Shown here: positions 33,960 through 42,420 of the stretch, in pieces
Layout: every line of letters starts with the position of its first letter
How positions within the stretch are numbered: position 1 is the first letter of the stretch
Source of the DNA: Psychroflexus halocasei
Lineage (GTDB): Bacteria; Bacteroidota; Bacteroidia; Flavobacteriales; Flavobacteriaceae
Reading direction: 5' to 3'
Length of the DNA: 64,000 bases
NCBI RefSeq assembly: GCF_900107595.1
Contig: NZ_FNQF01000003.1
Coordinates: 186,001 to 250,000 of the forward strand
Position numbers and translations under genes: made by a program
Notes under the pieces: generated by a model
What the model was told of the DNA's origin: nothing
Databases searched by the model: none
The model's input: the letters and a program-made list of their open reading frames with translations, nothing else

Positions 33960-35843
33960 TTAATTATACCAAACTGGGGAAGGTTTACCTATTTCAAAAC
34001 CTTGCAAACCTCCTTCATCGAAATAATTACTATCAGTATTAAAAATATTTTTGCCTTCAGCTGGAATTTCAGGATAATATGACAAGGAGAATCGAACAGA
34101 ATTAAAGACCAAATAATCATTCCTTAAAATAAGTCCGATACTGAAAGATGAAAAAAGTTTATTGCTGCTGTAAGATTCATTCCCTGCCAAAATAGCTGCA
34201 TTCATATTAAAATAAGGGTTAAGTCTAAATCCCAAAAGTTCACGTGAGGAGTAAAACTGCGTTTGTAAAGACAAAGCATATTTTGAAGTTCCTAACAAAT
34301 CACTATCAAAACCAGGGATACCAATACTGTTTTTTAAGCCTTCTTGATTGCCGTAAAAATTACCAAAATCATTCACTTCATCAATTGTTAATCGATCACC
34401 AAAAGAATCTAAACGGTTTTTACCAATAATAAATTGAGGTTTAATAAATTGACGCATTCGCCATTTTGGCCCCAACTCTATCAAATTTGTAAAATAATTA
34501 ATACGCAACGCATAAGCCGATTGCTCAGGAACTGAACCTTTCATGAAAGTTCCATATTCAAGACTTCCATTTAAATAACCCCAATCGTAATAATTTCCAT
34601 GAGCAACTTTTGCTCCGAAGTAAAATCGGTTACTTTGGTTTTTATACTGATTTCCAAGTGTGATCGAATAAATATCTCCAACAGGTACGTTTTCAATAAT
34701 TCCATCTCTAAAAATAAACCTATCTTCTAAAAATTGTCTTGAAGAAATACCAATGCTACCCAAGTAAAAAGTTTCACTTGTAAAGAAGTTGATTTTATCA
34801 TATTCCGCACTTGGTTTTTCACTGTAATCAACATGAAGAAGCCTTGAAGTCGCAATAATATTTGCTTTTCGCTCTCTATCAGATTGCCCTTTAAATAAAT
34901 GAAAAGAATAACCTCCCCAAATATCCTGAGACCTGTATTTAAAAGCCTGCGGATCATCAACAGCGACATCCATGCCTGGCAAAAATTTTAATTTATATTG
35001 TTCATCTACATAAATACCTGCTGCCCATTTTGTAAATGGCGAGAAAAAATTTCGATCAACATTAAAGCGTTTATTGTAGTTCCCAATCAAGTCTTCTTCA
35101 TAAGCAACATACGAACTGATGTAAGTATTCTTAAAGTTTGGTAGTTTATAAAAGAATTGCGGTGCAATTTTTCCTGAGCTGAAGCGATTTTGCATACCGA
35201 TGTCAAACTGATGTCCAAAGCCTAAATAATTATAATCTGTAAGTTTTATTTTCATTTTTGACCCAGAAAATGAAGCTTTGGGTATCCAGCTCCACGAGTC
35301 TAAAGAAGTGATAATCACATCAACTGAATCTTGACTTTTCTCAACGGGTTGAACGGTGATTTCAACATCTCTCACAAATTTCTGAGATCTTATTAGACGC
35401 TCAGATTCCTTAATTTTTGAAACATCAAGTGCTTGATTTTTCTTGATAATCACGTAATTCTTTATCGCAAAATCTTTAGACTTTATGTGAAGTAAATTCC
35501 CTGTCCGTTCCAACCAATTTCTCGTTGTTTTTGTAGAATCTGTAAAGGAAAAACCAAACGGATCGTGGCTATCGACTTCAATCTTTCTGATAATTTTGCC
35601 TTGATAAGGCTCAAGATCCTGTCGCTCTCTCACCTTTGTTTTATTCTTAGATTTTTTGTTTGATTTAAAAATAAGTCGATGCAAAAATTTTGAAGTTTTT
35701 GATTCTTCAGAAAAATCTTCAATTTTATCGTAAACTATGTCTGTTGAATCTTTCTTTTTTTCTTTGACTTGAGAGAAAACAGACTGAACTATGAATAAGC
35801 ATAAAAAAGTAAATACAAAATGATATTTATTCAGTTCTAACAT
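33960..35843 (-). CDS. Outer-membrane protein with POTRA-like and barrel regions
   Basis: 627-residue exported protein. A signal peptide (about 1-24, VQSVFSQ) is followed by a charged, Lys-rich linker to about residue 80. Residues about 83-190 have the pattern of a POTRA domain (GKIIRKIEVDSHDPFG, KIKESERLIRSQKFVRDVEI, DSVDVIITSLDSW), as in BamA/TamA-type proteins. The remaining 430 residues look like a large beta-barrel, with many aromatic and alternating residues. Only one or two POTRA units fit, fewer than in BamA. It may insert or translocate an outer-membrane component, which is inference. Confidence 0.78.
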   Translation of the reverse strand: MLELNKYHFVFTFLCLFIVQSVFSQVKEKKKDSTDIVYDKIEDFSEESKTSKFLHRLIFKSNKKSKNKTKVRERQDLEPYQGKIIRKIEVDSHDPFGFSFTDSTKTTRNWLERTGNLLHIKSKDFAIKNYVIIKKNQALDVSKIKESERLIRSQKFVRDVEITVQPVEKSQDSVDVIITSLDSWSWIPKASFSGSKMKIKLTDYNYLGFGHQFDIGMQNRFSSGKIAPQFFYKLPNFKNTYISSYVAYEEDLIGNYNKRFNVDRNFFSPFTKWAAGIYVDEQYKLKFLPGMDVAVDDPQAFKYRSQDIWGGYSFHLFKGQSDRERKANIIATSRLLHVDYSEKPSAEYDKINFFTSETFYLGSIGISSRQFLEDRFIFRDGIIENVPVGDIYSITLGNQYKNQSNRFYFGAKVAHGNYYDWGYLNGSLEYGTFMKGSVPEQSAYALRINYFTNLIELGPKWRMRQFIKPQFIIGKNRLDSFGDRLTIDEVNDFGNFYGNQEGLKNSIGIPGFDSDLLGTSKYALSLQTQFYSSRELLGFRLNPYFNMNAAILAGNESYSSNKLFSSFSIGLILRNDYLVFNSVRFSLSYYPEIPAEGKNIFNTDSNYFDEGGLQGFEIGKPSPVWYN

Positions 35844-36006
35844 AGATTATAAAACAAAATTAGATGATAAAATTAACGGCGCAAAAGGTAATATATTTGA
35901 AGTAAATCAACCTCAAATTAAAGTTTTTACAACATATAATTGTACAAACAATCTTCAACTGAAATTTTAAAAGTACATTTAATCATCTTTTTTTAAATCT
36001 TATATT

Positions 36007-36510
36007 ATGAATCTAGAAAATGCAGTATTAATCATTGCCTCTGTTGTCGCTATTTTTGCTATTACTATCTTAATCACAAGAGTTTTTGGTTTAAGAACAT
36101 TTGCTAAAATGTCAAGTTTTGATTTTGCCTCAACTATTGCCATTGGGTCAATATTGGCCAGTATCATTCTCAATAAAGATCAAGGCATTTTAAAAGGAGC
36201 GCTCGCATTAATTTCCATTATTGCTTTTCAAGCTCTTTTCTCATATTTGATTAGAAAGAGTGACGTTTTCAAGAAACTCTTTACTAATAAACCTCAGTTT
36301 TTAATGAAAGATGGTGAAATTTTTCACGACAAACTCAAACAATGTAATGTTGACCAAAGTGACTTGATGGCAAAGTTAAGAGAAGCAAATGTTCACCGAC
36401 TGTCTGATGTAAAAGCTGTTGTTTTTGAAAGCACAGGAGATATTTCTGTTTTGCATAACTCAGATGATATCAAGATTGATGAGATGATCACTGAAGATGT
36501 GATGAATTGA
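36007..36510 (+). CDS. DUF421/YetF-like membrane protein
   Basis: 167-residue protein of the DUF421 family. Two or three N-terminal membrane helices (about 5-25, 42-58, 63-80) contain the signature FGLRTFAKMSSFDFASTIAIG. The cytoplasmic C-terminal domain of about 85 residues carries KPQFLMKDGEIFHDKLKQCN and VKAVVFESTGDISVL, the usual small alpha/beta fold. YetF proteins in Bacillus affect spore coat or envelope properties, and a biochemical activity is not established. A DUF2306-like membrane protein gene follows after 28 bp. Confidence 0.88.
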   Translation: MNLENAVLIIASVVAIFAITILITRVFGLRTFAKMSSFDFASTIAIGSILASIILNKDQGILKGALALISIIAFQALFSYLIRKSDVFKKLFTNKPQFLMKDGEIFHDKLKQCNVDQSDLMAKLREANVHRLSDVKAVVFESTGDISVLHNSDDIKIDEMITEDVMN

Positions 36511-36538
36511 ATCAATGATTATTTTATGAAAATTTTGA

Positions 36539-37183
36539 ATGGAGAAATATATTTACTTACTCATCATTATCCACGCAAGCTTTGGTGGTTTTGCCCTGAT
36601 TGCAGGTTTTATAGCACTCATCGTTAAAAAAGGAAAAAATGTTCACCGTAAATCAGGACTTGTTTTTTTCTATGGAATGATACTTTCAGGAATCAGCGCG
36701 CTTATCATTTCAGTTTTACCAAATCATGAAAATCCATTTTTGTTTGCTATCGGTATTTTCAGTTTATACTTTGTGATTACAGGAAAAAGAGCCCTAAATT
36801 TTAAAAAGAAAAATCCTGTTTTGATGGCTGATAAACTGATTTCAGTACTGATGGTTTTTACTGGAACTTTAATGATTTTCTTACCTTATATTTATTCAAG
36901 AACAATTAATTTGATTCTTGTTGTTTTTGCTATTGTCGGCATATTTTTTTCAGTAAAAGATCTTCTCCTCTATCGCAAGCCAGATAGATTAAGGAAAGCT
37001 TGGTTAAAATTACATCTTGGCAAAATGATTGGTGGCTTCATATCTGCGACAACAGCTTTTGTCGTTGTCAATAATTTTATTTCTGGCATCTCAGCGTGGT
37101 TTATACCTGGAATCATTGGCGGATTTATTATTTTTTACTGGATAAAAAAAGTCGCCAAACCAAAAGTTACTTTAAAGAAGTAA
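36539..37183 (+). CDS. DUF2306-like membrane protein
   Basis: 214-residue integral membrane protein with about seven hydrophobic segments. The His-containing motif NVHRKSGLVFFYGMI after the first helix, and the overall spacing of helices, resemble DUF2306 membrane proteins, some of which may bind haem, but this is not shown. A second His occurs in WLKLHLGKMIGG. No transport motif is visible. It lies 28 bp after the YetF-like gene, and 75 bp before the HELGH protease gene. Confidence 0.72.
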   Translation: MEKYIYLLIIIHASFGGFALIAGFIALIVKKGKNVHRKSGLVFFYGMILSGISALIISVLPNHENPFLFAIGIFSLYFVITGKRALNFKKKNPVLMADKLISVLMVFTGTLMIFLPYIYSRTINLILVVFAIVGIFFSVKDLLLYRKPDRLRKAWLKLHLGKMIGGFISATTAFVVVNNFISGISAWFIPGIIGGFIIFYWIKKVAKPKVTLKK

Positions 37184-37258
37184 TTCAAGTTTTATGAGTC
37201 TTTTAATAAGTTTTTTGCTTAGCTTGATTTAAATTGAAAGTAAACATAGATTCATTTC

Positions 37259-37858
37259 ATGAAATTTACAAATAAAACAATTCCTAACATTATAAAACCT
37301 CAAGTTGAAGAAGCACTTTCATATTACCCTGAACTGAAAGACACACCCATTACTTTTAAGTTTAAAAAAAATATTAACAAGTCAACGATGCAGGCTCAGC
37401 CAAAATTTGCTAGCCTTTTAAAGCCCAGAGGAAGTAGAAGTTATGTTATTCTCATCAGTGAAAAATTTCACATTGAAGGTGAAGAGTTTAAAGTTATTGA
37501 TGTTGATGATGATATTATGATTGGCTGGATAGGCCATGAACTCGGTCACGTAATGGATTACAGAGATAGAGGGAAATTTGATATGATTATTTTCGGCTTG
37601 AAATATTTGTTTTCAAGTGCGCATATTAAGGAAGTTGAAAGAGCTGCAGATACTTTTGCTGTTGAACATGGAATGTATGAATACATTTTAGCTACAAAAA
37701 ATTTCATTTTAAACAACACGAGTATTAGCTCTGAATATAAAGCCAGAATTAAAAAACTTTACATGTCACCTGAAGAAATCATGGAGCTTGTTAACAATTT
37801 AGAGCCTGATGAAGTTGAGGAAAAGGTTAAAGAGGAAATCAAAGAAAAGAAGGCTTAA
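37259..37858 (+). CDS. Putative cytosolic HExxH metallopeptidase
   Basis: 199-residue protein with no signal peptide or membrane helix. A zinc-protease motif is visible: GWIGHELGHVMDY places His93, Glu94 and His97, and EVERAADTFAVEHG supplies Glu127 and Asp131 in the ExxxD arrangement used by gluzincins such as M48. The C-terminus is Glu/Lys-rich (VEEKVKEEIKEKK). I do not recognise a named family; it resembles the catalytic core of M48 without the membrane part. It ends with a 4-bp overlap of the convergent GH3 gene. The substrate is unknown. Confidence 0.78.
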   Translation: MKFTNKTIPNIIKPQVEEALSYYPELKDTPITFKFKKNINKSTMQAQPKFASLLKPRGSRSYVILISEKFHIEGEEFKVIDVDDDIMIGWIGHELGHVMDYRDRGKFDMIIFGLKYLFSSAHIKEVERAADTFAVEHGMYEYILATKNFILNNTSISSEYKARIKKLYMSPEEIMELVNNLEPDEVEEKVKEEIKEKKA

Positions 37859-39387
37859 GATAATTGCTTCTTGACAAAAGCCTCAAAATCTTTAAATTTT
37901 TCTTCACCCATCACTTTTTCCATTTTCACTTGTCCACCTTTTTTCTTGTTGGCACCACTCCACTCATAAAAAACTTCCATTGGCAAGACTTTTACTTTGA
38001 CACCTTTGAGTGCTTTTGAGCGTGCAACTTTATAATTTTTATTTGCATTTTTTAAAATATCGTCAAGTGCTTTAGCCAAACCTTCTTCACTAATATCAAG
38101 TTTATCATCAGTTCCTAAATGCCAAACGTGATGAAACTCACCATCAATTTTGACAGCAGAAACAGTAAATTCTGGTAATTTAATGTCGAATTTATTTTCC
38201 AATTCTTGAATGGCATCATTCATTTTATTGACAGAAAGCTGGGAACCAACAACATTTAAAAAAAACTTTGTACGACCAGTAATTTTAATTTCAGCACGTT
38301 TTTTATCTGTAAAAGCAATGGTATCACCAATTAAGTATCGCCATGCACCAGAGACAGTACTCATCAATAAAACATAGTCTTTCCCCTCTTCAACATCTGC
38401 AAAACTGACCACTGGTGCATCTTCAGAAATAGAGCCATCTTGCTGAATATAACTTGGCTCAAAAGGAACAAATTCAAAATAAATTCCGTTATCTGTAATC
38501 AACTGCATCGCCGATGTTTCTGGCCGTATTTGGCAGGCTATGAATCCTTCAGAAGCTAAATAAGTATCAATAACTATGATCGGATGTTTTAGTAAAGCGT
38601 TGAAACTTTTTTCGTAAGGCTTAAAAGCAACACCACCAGATGTATAAACTTGAAGGTTAGGCCAAATATCATGTATCGTTTCCACTTTGTGATAATCAAT
38701 CACTTCTTTCAGCATAAGTTCCATCCAAGAAGGAATTCCGCTTAAAGCGCCGATATCCCAGTTTTTTGCGTTTTCAGCTATGTGCTTCACACGTTCATCC
38801 CAATCATCAATTTTGGCAATTTCTTCACCAGGTTTATAGTATCCTCTAAACCAAAAAGGAATATTACTTGCGCTAATACCACTTATTTCACCCTCATAAT
38901 GATCACCTTTTTGAGCTAAATTCGTTGAACTACCAAGCATCATAATTTCTTTTTCAAAAAAATCAGATGGCAAATCGAAGTTTGCTAAGGCCGTCACTTG
39001 CTTAATTCCAGATTTCTTAATAGCGTCGAGCATATCTTCAGAGACAGGAATTTTCTTGCTTGTTTTACCTGTGGTTCCTGAGCTTATAGCGTAATAAGAT
39101 GGCGCACCAGGCCAACTAATATCTTCTTCACCTTCATGAAGTCTGTGCCACCATTTTTCGTTCATCTGATGATAATCAAAATAAGGAACTTTTTCACTAA
39201 AAGCTTTTTCAACATCATCACTTTCAAGAATTTTTTCAAATCCATAATATTTCCCAAAAGCAGTCTCTTTAGCTTTTTCGAGTAATTTTATTAACACCTT
39301 TTGTTGATCTTCAGCAGGATTATTTTCACCTGTAATCGTATCAGTTACATTAATAATATTTTTAATAATTGAACCAACAATTGCCAT
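37855..39387 (-). CDS. GH3-family acyl-adenylating enzyme (copy 2)
   Basis: 510-residue paralog of the GH3 enzyme at 28.8 kb. The ATP loop is AISSGTTGKTSKKIPVS (about 102-118), the second motif YLASEGFIACQ (about 279), then GAWRYLIGDTIAFT and the hinge ITGRTKFFLNVVGSQLS. Motifs align over the full length with copy 1, yet the sequences have drifted a lot, which suggests different substrates. The C-terminal tail is Lys-rich (NKKKGGQVKMEKVMGEEKF). A -7 box lies 24 bp upstream. The reaction (acyl-adenylate formation and amide bond synthesis) is from plant members and inferred here. Confidence 0.9.
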   Translation of the reverse strand: MAIVGSIIKNIINVTDTITGENNPAEDQQKVLIKLLEKAKETAFGKYYGFEKILESDDVEKAFSEKVPYFDYHQMNEKWWHRLHEGEEDISWPGAPSYYAISSGTTGKTSKKIPVSEDMLDAIKKSGIKQVTALANFDLPSDFFEKEIMMLGSSTNLAQKGDHYEGEISGISASNIPFWFRGYYKPGEEIAKIDDWDERVKHIAENAKNWDIGALSGIPSWMELMLKEVIDYHKVETIHDIWPNLQVYTSGGVAFKPYEKSFNALLKHPIIVIDTYLASEGFIACQIRPETSAMQLITDNGIYFEFVPFEPSYIQQDGSISEDAPVVSFADVEEGKDYVLLMSTVSGAWRYLIGDTIAFTDKKRAEIKITGRTKFFLNVVGSQLSVNKMNDAIQELENKFDIKLPEFTVSAVKIDGEFHHVWHLGTDDKLDISEEGLAKALDDILKNANKNYKVARSKALKGVKVKVLPMEVFYEWSGANKKKGGQVKMEKVMGEEKFKDFEAFVKKQLS

Positions 39388-39410
39388 ATGAGAGTTTTTA
39401 AGAATCCTCT

Positions 39411-39418
39411 CAAAGATA
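39411..39418 (-). promoter_or_regulatory. Predicted -7 promoter box, GH3 copy 2
   Basis: The minus strand reads TATCTTTG, an exact TAnnTTTG match, 23 bp before the ATG at 39387. Confidence 0.6.
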
Positions 39419-39770
39419 GTTTTTAAAGTATTTTGTTTAACTATTCCGTTTATAAAAATTCGTTAATTTGAATAAATTCATCATTTAATCTTTAAAAGCT
39501 TTTAATAATGACTTTGCAAAATTTCGAACTTATCCTTCAATTATCAAACAGTTTATTCTGGAGTTAATTGATAAATTCATTCAGAAAAGTCATTTCTAAA
39601 ATCTAATCATTTTTTAAAGTCAAGCCAATTCCAGGTCTGAGTCATTTCTAAATCTCTTCATAAATTAGTAAATTATCTTTTCTGTAAATCATTACACAAA
39701 CTGATATTTCATTTCCGATTCTCAAAGATGACTATTTAAAGTGATGTTAAAAGTAAGCTTTTAAAAAAAG

Positions 39771-39784
39771 AATGAACGTTCATT
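39771..39784. promoter_or_regulatory. Palindromic operator of tetR
   Basis: AATGAACGTTCATT is a perfect 14-bp palindrome, 4 bp before the -7 box at 39789. The placement between the -33 and -7 elements suggests autorepression by the TetR protein. A closely related palindrome precedes the gene after tetR. Confidence 0.7.
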
Positions 39785-39788
39785 TATT

Positions 39789-39796
39789 TATGTTTG
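39789..39796 (+). promoter_or_regulatory. Predicted -7 promoter box, tetR
   Basis: TATGTTTG matches TAnnTTTG exactly. It overlaps the TTG at 39794 and so supports the ATG at 39827 as the start. Confidence 0.6.
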
Positions 39797-39826
39797 CATT
39801 ATCTAATTAACCCAAGAAAATGTAAA

Positions 39827-40405
39827 ATGAGCCAAAAGGAAAAAGTCACTGATAAAAAGAAAGCGCTTTTAGATGCCACTTTAAATCTTGTCAATAACGA
39901 CGGGTTTCACAAGGCATCCATGTCAAAGATTGCGAAACTTGCAAAAGTAGCACCAGCAACAATTTATTTGTACTTTGAAAATAAGCAAGATTTGATCAAC
40001 TCACTGTATTTATCAGTCAAATCATCTTTCAGCGACTATGCTTTTAAAGATTATCGAGACGACCTACCCGTCAAAAAAGGCTTTGAAATTATCTGGAATA
40101 ATATCGCCGATTATAAATTGAATAAAATCGATGAAGCCACTTTTTTATCTCAATGCGACAATTCCCCAATTATTGATGATGCTATTGCAGAAGAAGGTTT
40201 AAAGCATTTACAACCCTTACTCGATTTATGGAAAAAAGCGAAAGATGAAGGTATCGTCAAGCCGCTTTCAAACTATATTCTTTACGCATATACAATTTAC
40301 CCTTTGTCATTTTTACTCGCAATACAGCAAAAAAATTATTACAAAATCAGTGATGAAATGCGTCAGAAAGCTTTTCAGAGCGCATGGGATGCTATTAAAA
40401 TATAA
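39827..40405 (+). CDS. TetR/AcrR-family transcriptional regulator
   Basis: 192-residue one-component regulator. The N-terminal helix-turn-helix domain (about 8-55) contains ALLDATLNLVNNDGFHKASM, SKIAKLAKVAPATIYLYFEN and KQDLINSLY, the classic TetR pattern. The C-terminal ligand-binding domain is all-helical and not specific. I choose ATG 39827 because a TTG at 39794 lies in the promoter box. Perfect palindromes sit next to its own promoter and the promoter of the oxidoreductase gene 75 bp downstream, so it most likely represses both. The inducer may be a reactive electrophile, judged from the target gene. Confidence 0.92.
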   Translation: MSQKEKVTDKKKALLDATLNLVNNDGFHKASMSKIAKLAKVAPATIYLYFENKQDLINSLYLSVKSSFSDYAFKDYRDDLPVKKGFEIIWNNIADYKLNKIDEATFLSQCDNSPIIDDAIAEEGLKHLQPLLDLWKKAKDEGIVKPLSNYILYAYTIYPLSFLLAIQQKNYYKISDEMRQKAFQSAWDAIKI

Positions 40406-40424
40406 AAAACCAACCTCTTTAATG

Positions 40425-40438
40425 AATGAATATTCATT
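40425..40438. promoter_or_regulatory. Palindromic operator before the oxidoreductase gene
   Basis: AATGAATATTCATT is a perfect 14-bp palindrome differing from the tetR operator only in the central two base pairs. It is 2 bp from a degenerate -7 box (TAATTTAG, 40441-40448). Confidence 0.7.
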
Positions 40439-40479
40439 AATAATTTAGAATAAAATAAAACCAAAAAAAATATAATTCT

Positions 40480-41475
40480 ATGAACAAGACCATTCTTTTA
40501 AATAATCGACCAAACGGAAAACCACAAGAGTCCGATTTTAAATTTACGGATTCTGATATTCCTGTGGTGAATAATGGAGAAGTTCTACTTAAAACTAAAT
40601 ATGTTTCAGTTGACCCTTACATGAGAGGTAGAATGAGCGATGCGGAATCTTATATTGAACCTTTTCAATTAAACAAACCTATTAATTCTGGTATTATCGC
40701 TGAAGTTATAGAATCAAAAAACGATTCTTTTACCAAAGGTGATTTTGTTTCTGGTATGTTAGATTGGAAAGAACAGCAAACACATAATGGGAAAGACTTG
40801 CTCAAAGTTGATGCTGATAAAGCACCATTGTCTGCCTATTTAGGCATCCTCGGGATGACAGGTTTAACTGCCTATCATGGCTTAACTGAAATTGGAAAAC
40901 CAAAAGAAGGTGAAACAATTGTTGTATCAGGTGCTGCAGGTGCTGTAGGAAGCACCGTCGGCCAAATTGGTAAAATATTAGGTTGCCGCGTCATTGGTAT
41001 CGCTGGAAGTGATGAAAAAGTTGATATGCTTAAGTCTAAATATGGGTTTGATGCTGCGATTAACTACAAAACAACTGAAGACATGACCAAAGCCATTGCT
41101 GATGCAACACCAAAGGGTGTTGATGTTTATTACGATAATGTCGGTGGGACAATTTCTGATGCTGTTCATGCAAATATCAATCGCTTTGGACGCATTGTCG
41201 TTTGTGGTGCAATTTCACTTTACAACAGTACTTCATTACCAACTGGACCTCGTATTGAGCCAATTTTAATTAAAAAAAGTGTGTTGATGCAAGGCTTTAT
41301 TGTCAATAATTTTTCTGACAAATTCCCAGAAGGTATGGATCAATTATCTCAATGGCTGAAAGCTGGAAAACTCGATTTTTCAGAAACAATTGTTGAAGGT
41401 TTTGACAATATTCCAAACGCCTTTTTAGATCTTTTTGAAGGCAAAAACAAAGGAAAAATGATCGTTAAAGTATAA
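40480..41475 (+). CDS. Medium-chain NADP-dependent oxidoreductase (leukotriene B4 dehydrogenase/PTGR-like)
   Basis: Zinc-independent medium-chain reductase, 331 residues. The family opening LLNNRPNGKP is followed by YVSVDPYMRGRMSD (about 42-55), the NADP-binding glycine motif VSGAAGAVGSTVGQIGKILG (about 148) and YYDNVGGTISDAV. Such enzymes reduce alkenals and other alpha,beta-unsaturated carbonyls, so a detoxification role is likely. It is preceded by a TetR-type palindrome and followed, 19 bp later, by a DJ-1/PfpI gene, and the two are probably one TetR-controlled transcript. Confidence 0.93.
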   Translation: MNKTILLNNRPNGKPQESDFKFTDSDIPVVNNGEVLLKTKYVSVDPYMRGRMSDAESYIEPFQLNKPINSGIIAEVIESKNDSFTKGDFVSGMLDWKEQQTHNGKDLLKVDADKAPLSAYLGILGMTGLTAYHGLTEIGKPKEGETIVVSGAAGAVGSTVGQIGKILGCRVIGIAGSDEKVDMLKSKYGFDAAINYKTTEDMTKAIADATPKGVDVYYDNVGGTISDAVHANINRFGRIVVCGAISLYNSTSLPTGPRIEPILIKKSVLMQGFIVNNFSDKFPEGMDQLSQWLKAGKLDFSETIVEGFDNIPNAFLDLFEGKNKGKMIVKV

Positions 41476-41494
41476 TTTTTAAATCAAATAATTT

Positions 41495-42199
41495 ATGAAA
41501 AATAGCAAACAACAAAACATATTAATCGTCTTAACCTCACACGAAGAATTAGGAAACACCGGACGTAAAACCGGATTCTGGATTGAAGAGTTTACAACGC
41601 CCTATTATTATTTAATTGACAATGGTGCAAAAGCGACTCTTGCTTCTCCAAAAGGCGGTCAGCCGCCAGTTGATCCAACAAGTGCACAAGACGAGAATCA
41701 AACAGAATCGACAAAGCGTTATGAGAATGATGAAGCTTTAAAAAAGCAATTAAAATCTACACTTAAACTTTCTGAAGTATCTGTTAAAGATTATGATGCT
41801 GTATTTTACCCTGGAGGTCATGGCCCCTTATGGGATTTGGCCGAAAGTGAAGAATCAGCAAAATTAATTGAAGACTTCTATAAAGCAGATAAGCCAATTT
41901 CGTTTGTCTGTCATGCCCCTGCTGCATTAAAAAAAGTAAAGAATCAATCAGGCGAAGCATTGGTAAAAGGAAAAAAAGTGACAGGCTTCACCAATTCAGA
42001 AGAAGAAGCTGCAGGACTTACATCTGTTGTTCCTTTCTTAGTAGAAAACATGCTTAAAGAAAAAGGAGCTATTTACAGCAAAGTCGATGATTTTGAAGCC
42101 TATGCTATACAAGATGGTTTACTTATTACAGGTCAAAACCCGGCATCGTCAAAAAAAGTAGCTGAACTGCTTTTAAAAGAATTACATCAGAAAAACTAA
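41495..42199 (+). CDS. DJ-1/PfpI-family protein (glyoxalase/chaperone type)
   Basis: 234-residue protein of the DJ-1/PfpI superfamily. The nucleophile elbow SFVCHAPAALKKV carries the reactive Cys followed by His (about Cys140), and the acidic partner region is FYPGGHGPLWDLAES. The N-terminus has SHEELGNTGRKTGFWIEEF, characteristic of the Hsp31/HchA-like group with Glu in the active site, so the enzyme may act on methylglyoxal or glycated targets. It follows the PTGR-like reductase gene by 19 bp, and both fit a response to reactive carbonyls under the TetR regulator. Confidence 0.9.
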   Translation: MKNSKQQNILIVLTSHEELGNTGRKTGFWIEEFTTPYYYLIDNGAKATLASPKGGQPPVDPTSAQDENQTESTKRYENDEALKKQLKSTLKLSEVSVKDYDAVFYPGGHGPLWDLAESEESAKLIEDFYKADKPISFVCHAPAALKKVKNQSGEALVKGKKVTGFTNSEEEAAGLTSVVPFLVENMLKEKGAIYSKVDDFEAYAIQDGLLITGQNPASSKKVAELLLKELHQKN

Positions 42200-42250
42200 A
42201 TAAGATTCAATTTCTATAAATAATTCATTTTAATTATTTGTAGAAAACAA

Positions 42251-42280
42251 AAAACCCACGATTATAAAATCGTGGGTTTT
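42251..42280 (-). terminator. Terminator of tRNA-Ser
   Basis: A 13-bp perfect stem (AAAACCCACGATT and its complement) with a 4-nt loop ATAA lies 6 bp past the tRNA 3' end. It has a T run on the minus strand. Confidence 0.85.
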
Positions 42281-42286
42281 CTTTTG

Positions 42287-42371
42287 CGGAGAAAGAGGGA
42301 TTCGAACCCCCGGAGGTTTGACCCTCAACGGTTTTCAAGACCGCCGCATTCGACCACTCTGCCATTTCTCC
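42287..42371 (-). tRNA. tRNA-Ser (anticodon TGA)
   Basis: 85-nt tRNA on the minus strand. The acceptor stem pairs GGAGAAA with TTTCTCC and a G discriminator follows. The D-arm begins GCAGAGTGG, the anticodon loop is CTTGAAA with the anticodon TGA (codon UCA), there is the long variable arm expected for serine, and the T-arm has GGTTCGAATCC. The CCA end is not encoded. A TAnnTTTG promoter box precedes and a terminator follows. Two open frames across it on either strand are spurious. Confidence 0.95.
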
Positions 42372-42390
42372 GTGCATCGTTTTGCGATTG

Positions 42391-42420
42391 CAAAGATAGT
42401 CAGTTATTTCAATTCTCAAA
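42391..42420 (-). promoter_or_regulatory. Predicted -33/-7 promoter of tRNA-Ser
   Basis: The minus strand has TTTG (42420-42417) and TATCTTTG (42398-42391), separated by 18 bp, a good match to the Bacteroidota -33/-7 arrangement. The box is 19 bp before the tRNA. Confidence 0.65.

Larger units (their letters stand above)
39388..39826. other. Intergenic region between GH3 copy 2 and tetR (about 440 bp)
   Basis: This is the only gene-free stretch longer than 300 bp. It holds the two divergent promoter boxes and the tetR operator at its ends. The middle (about 39420-39770) is AT-rich with no convincing frame or terminator. A 13-nt direct repeat, AGTCATTTCTAAA, occurs at 39588-39600 and 39640-39652, 52 bp apart. 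I cannot assign it a role. Confidence 0.6.

Noticed and set aside
39539-39577. Inverted repeat TTATCAA/TTGATAA in the intergenic region
   Set aside because: A 7-bp AT-rich match with a 20-bp spacer is expected by chance; no promoter box or gene is positioned to use it.
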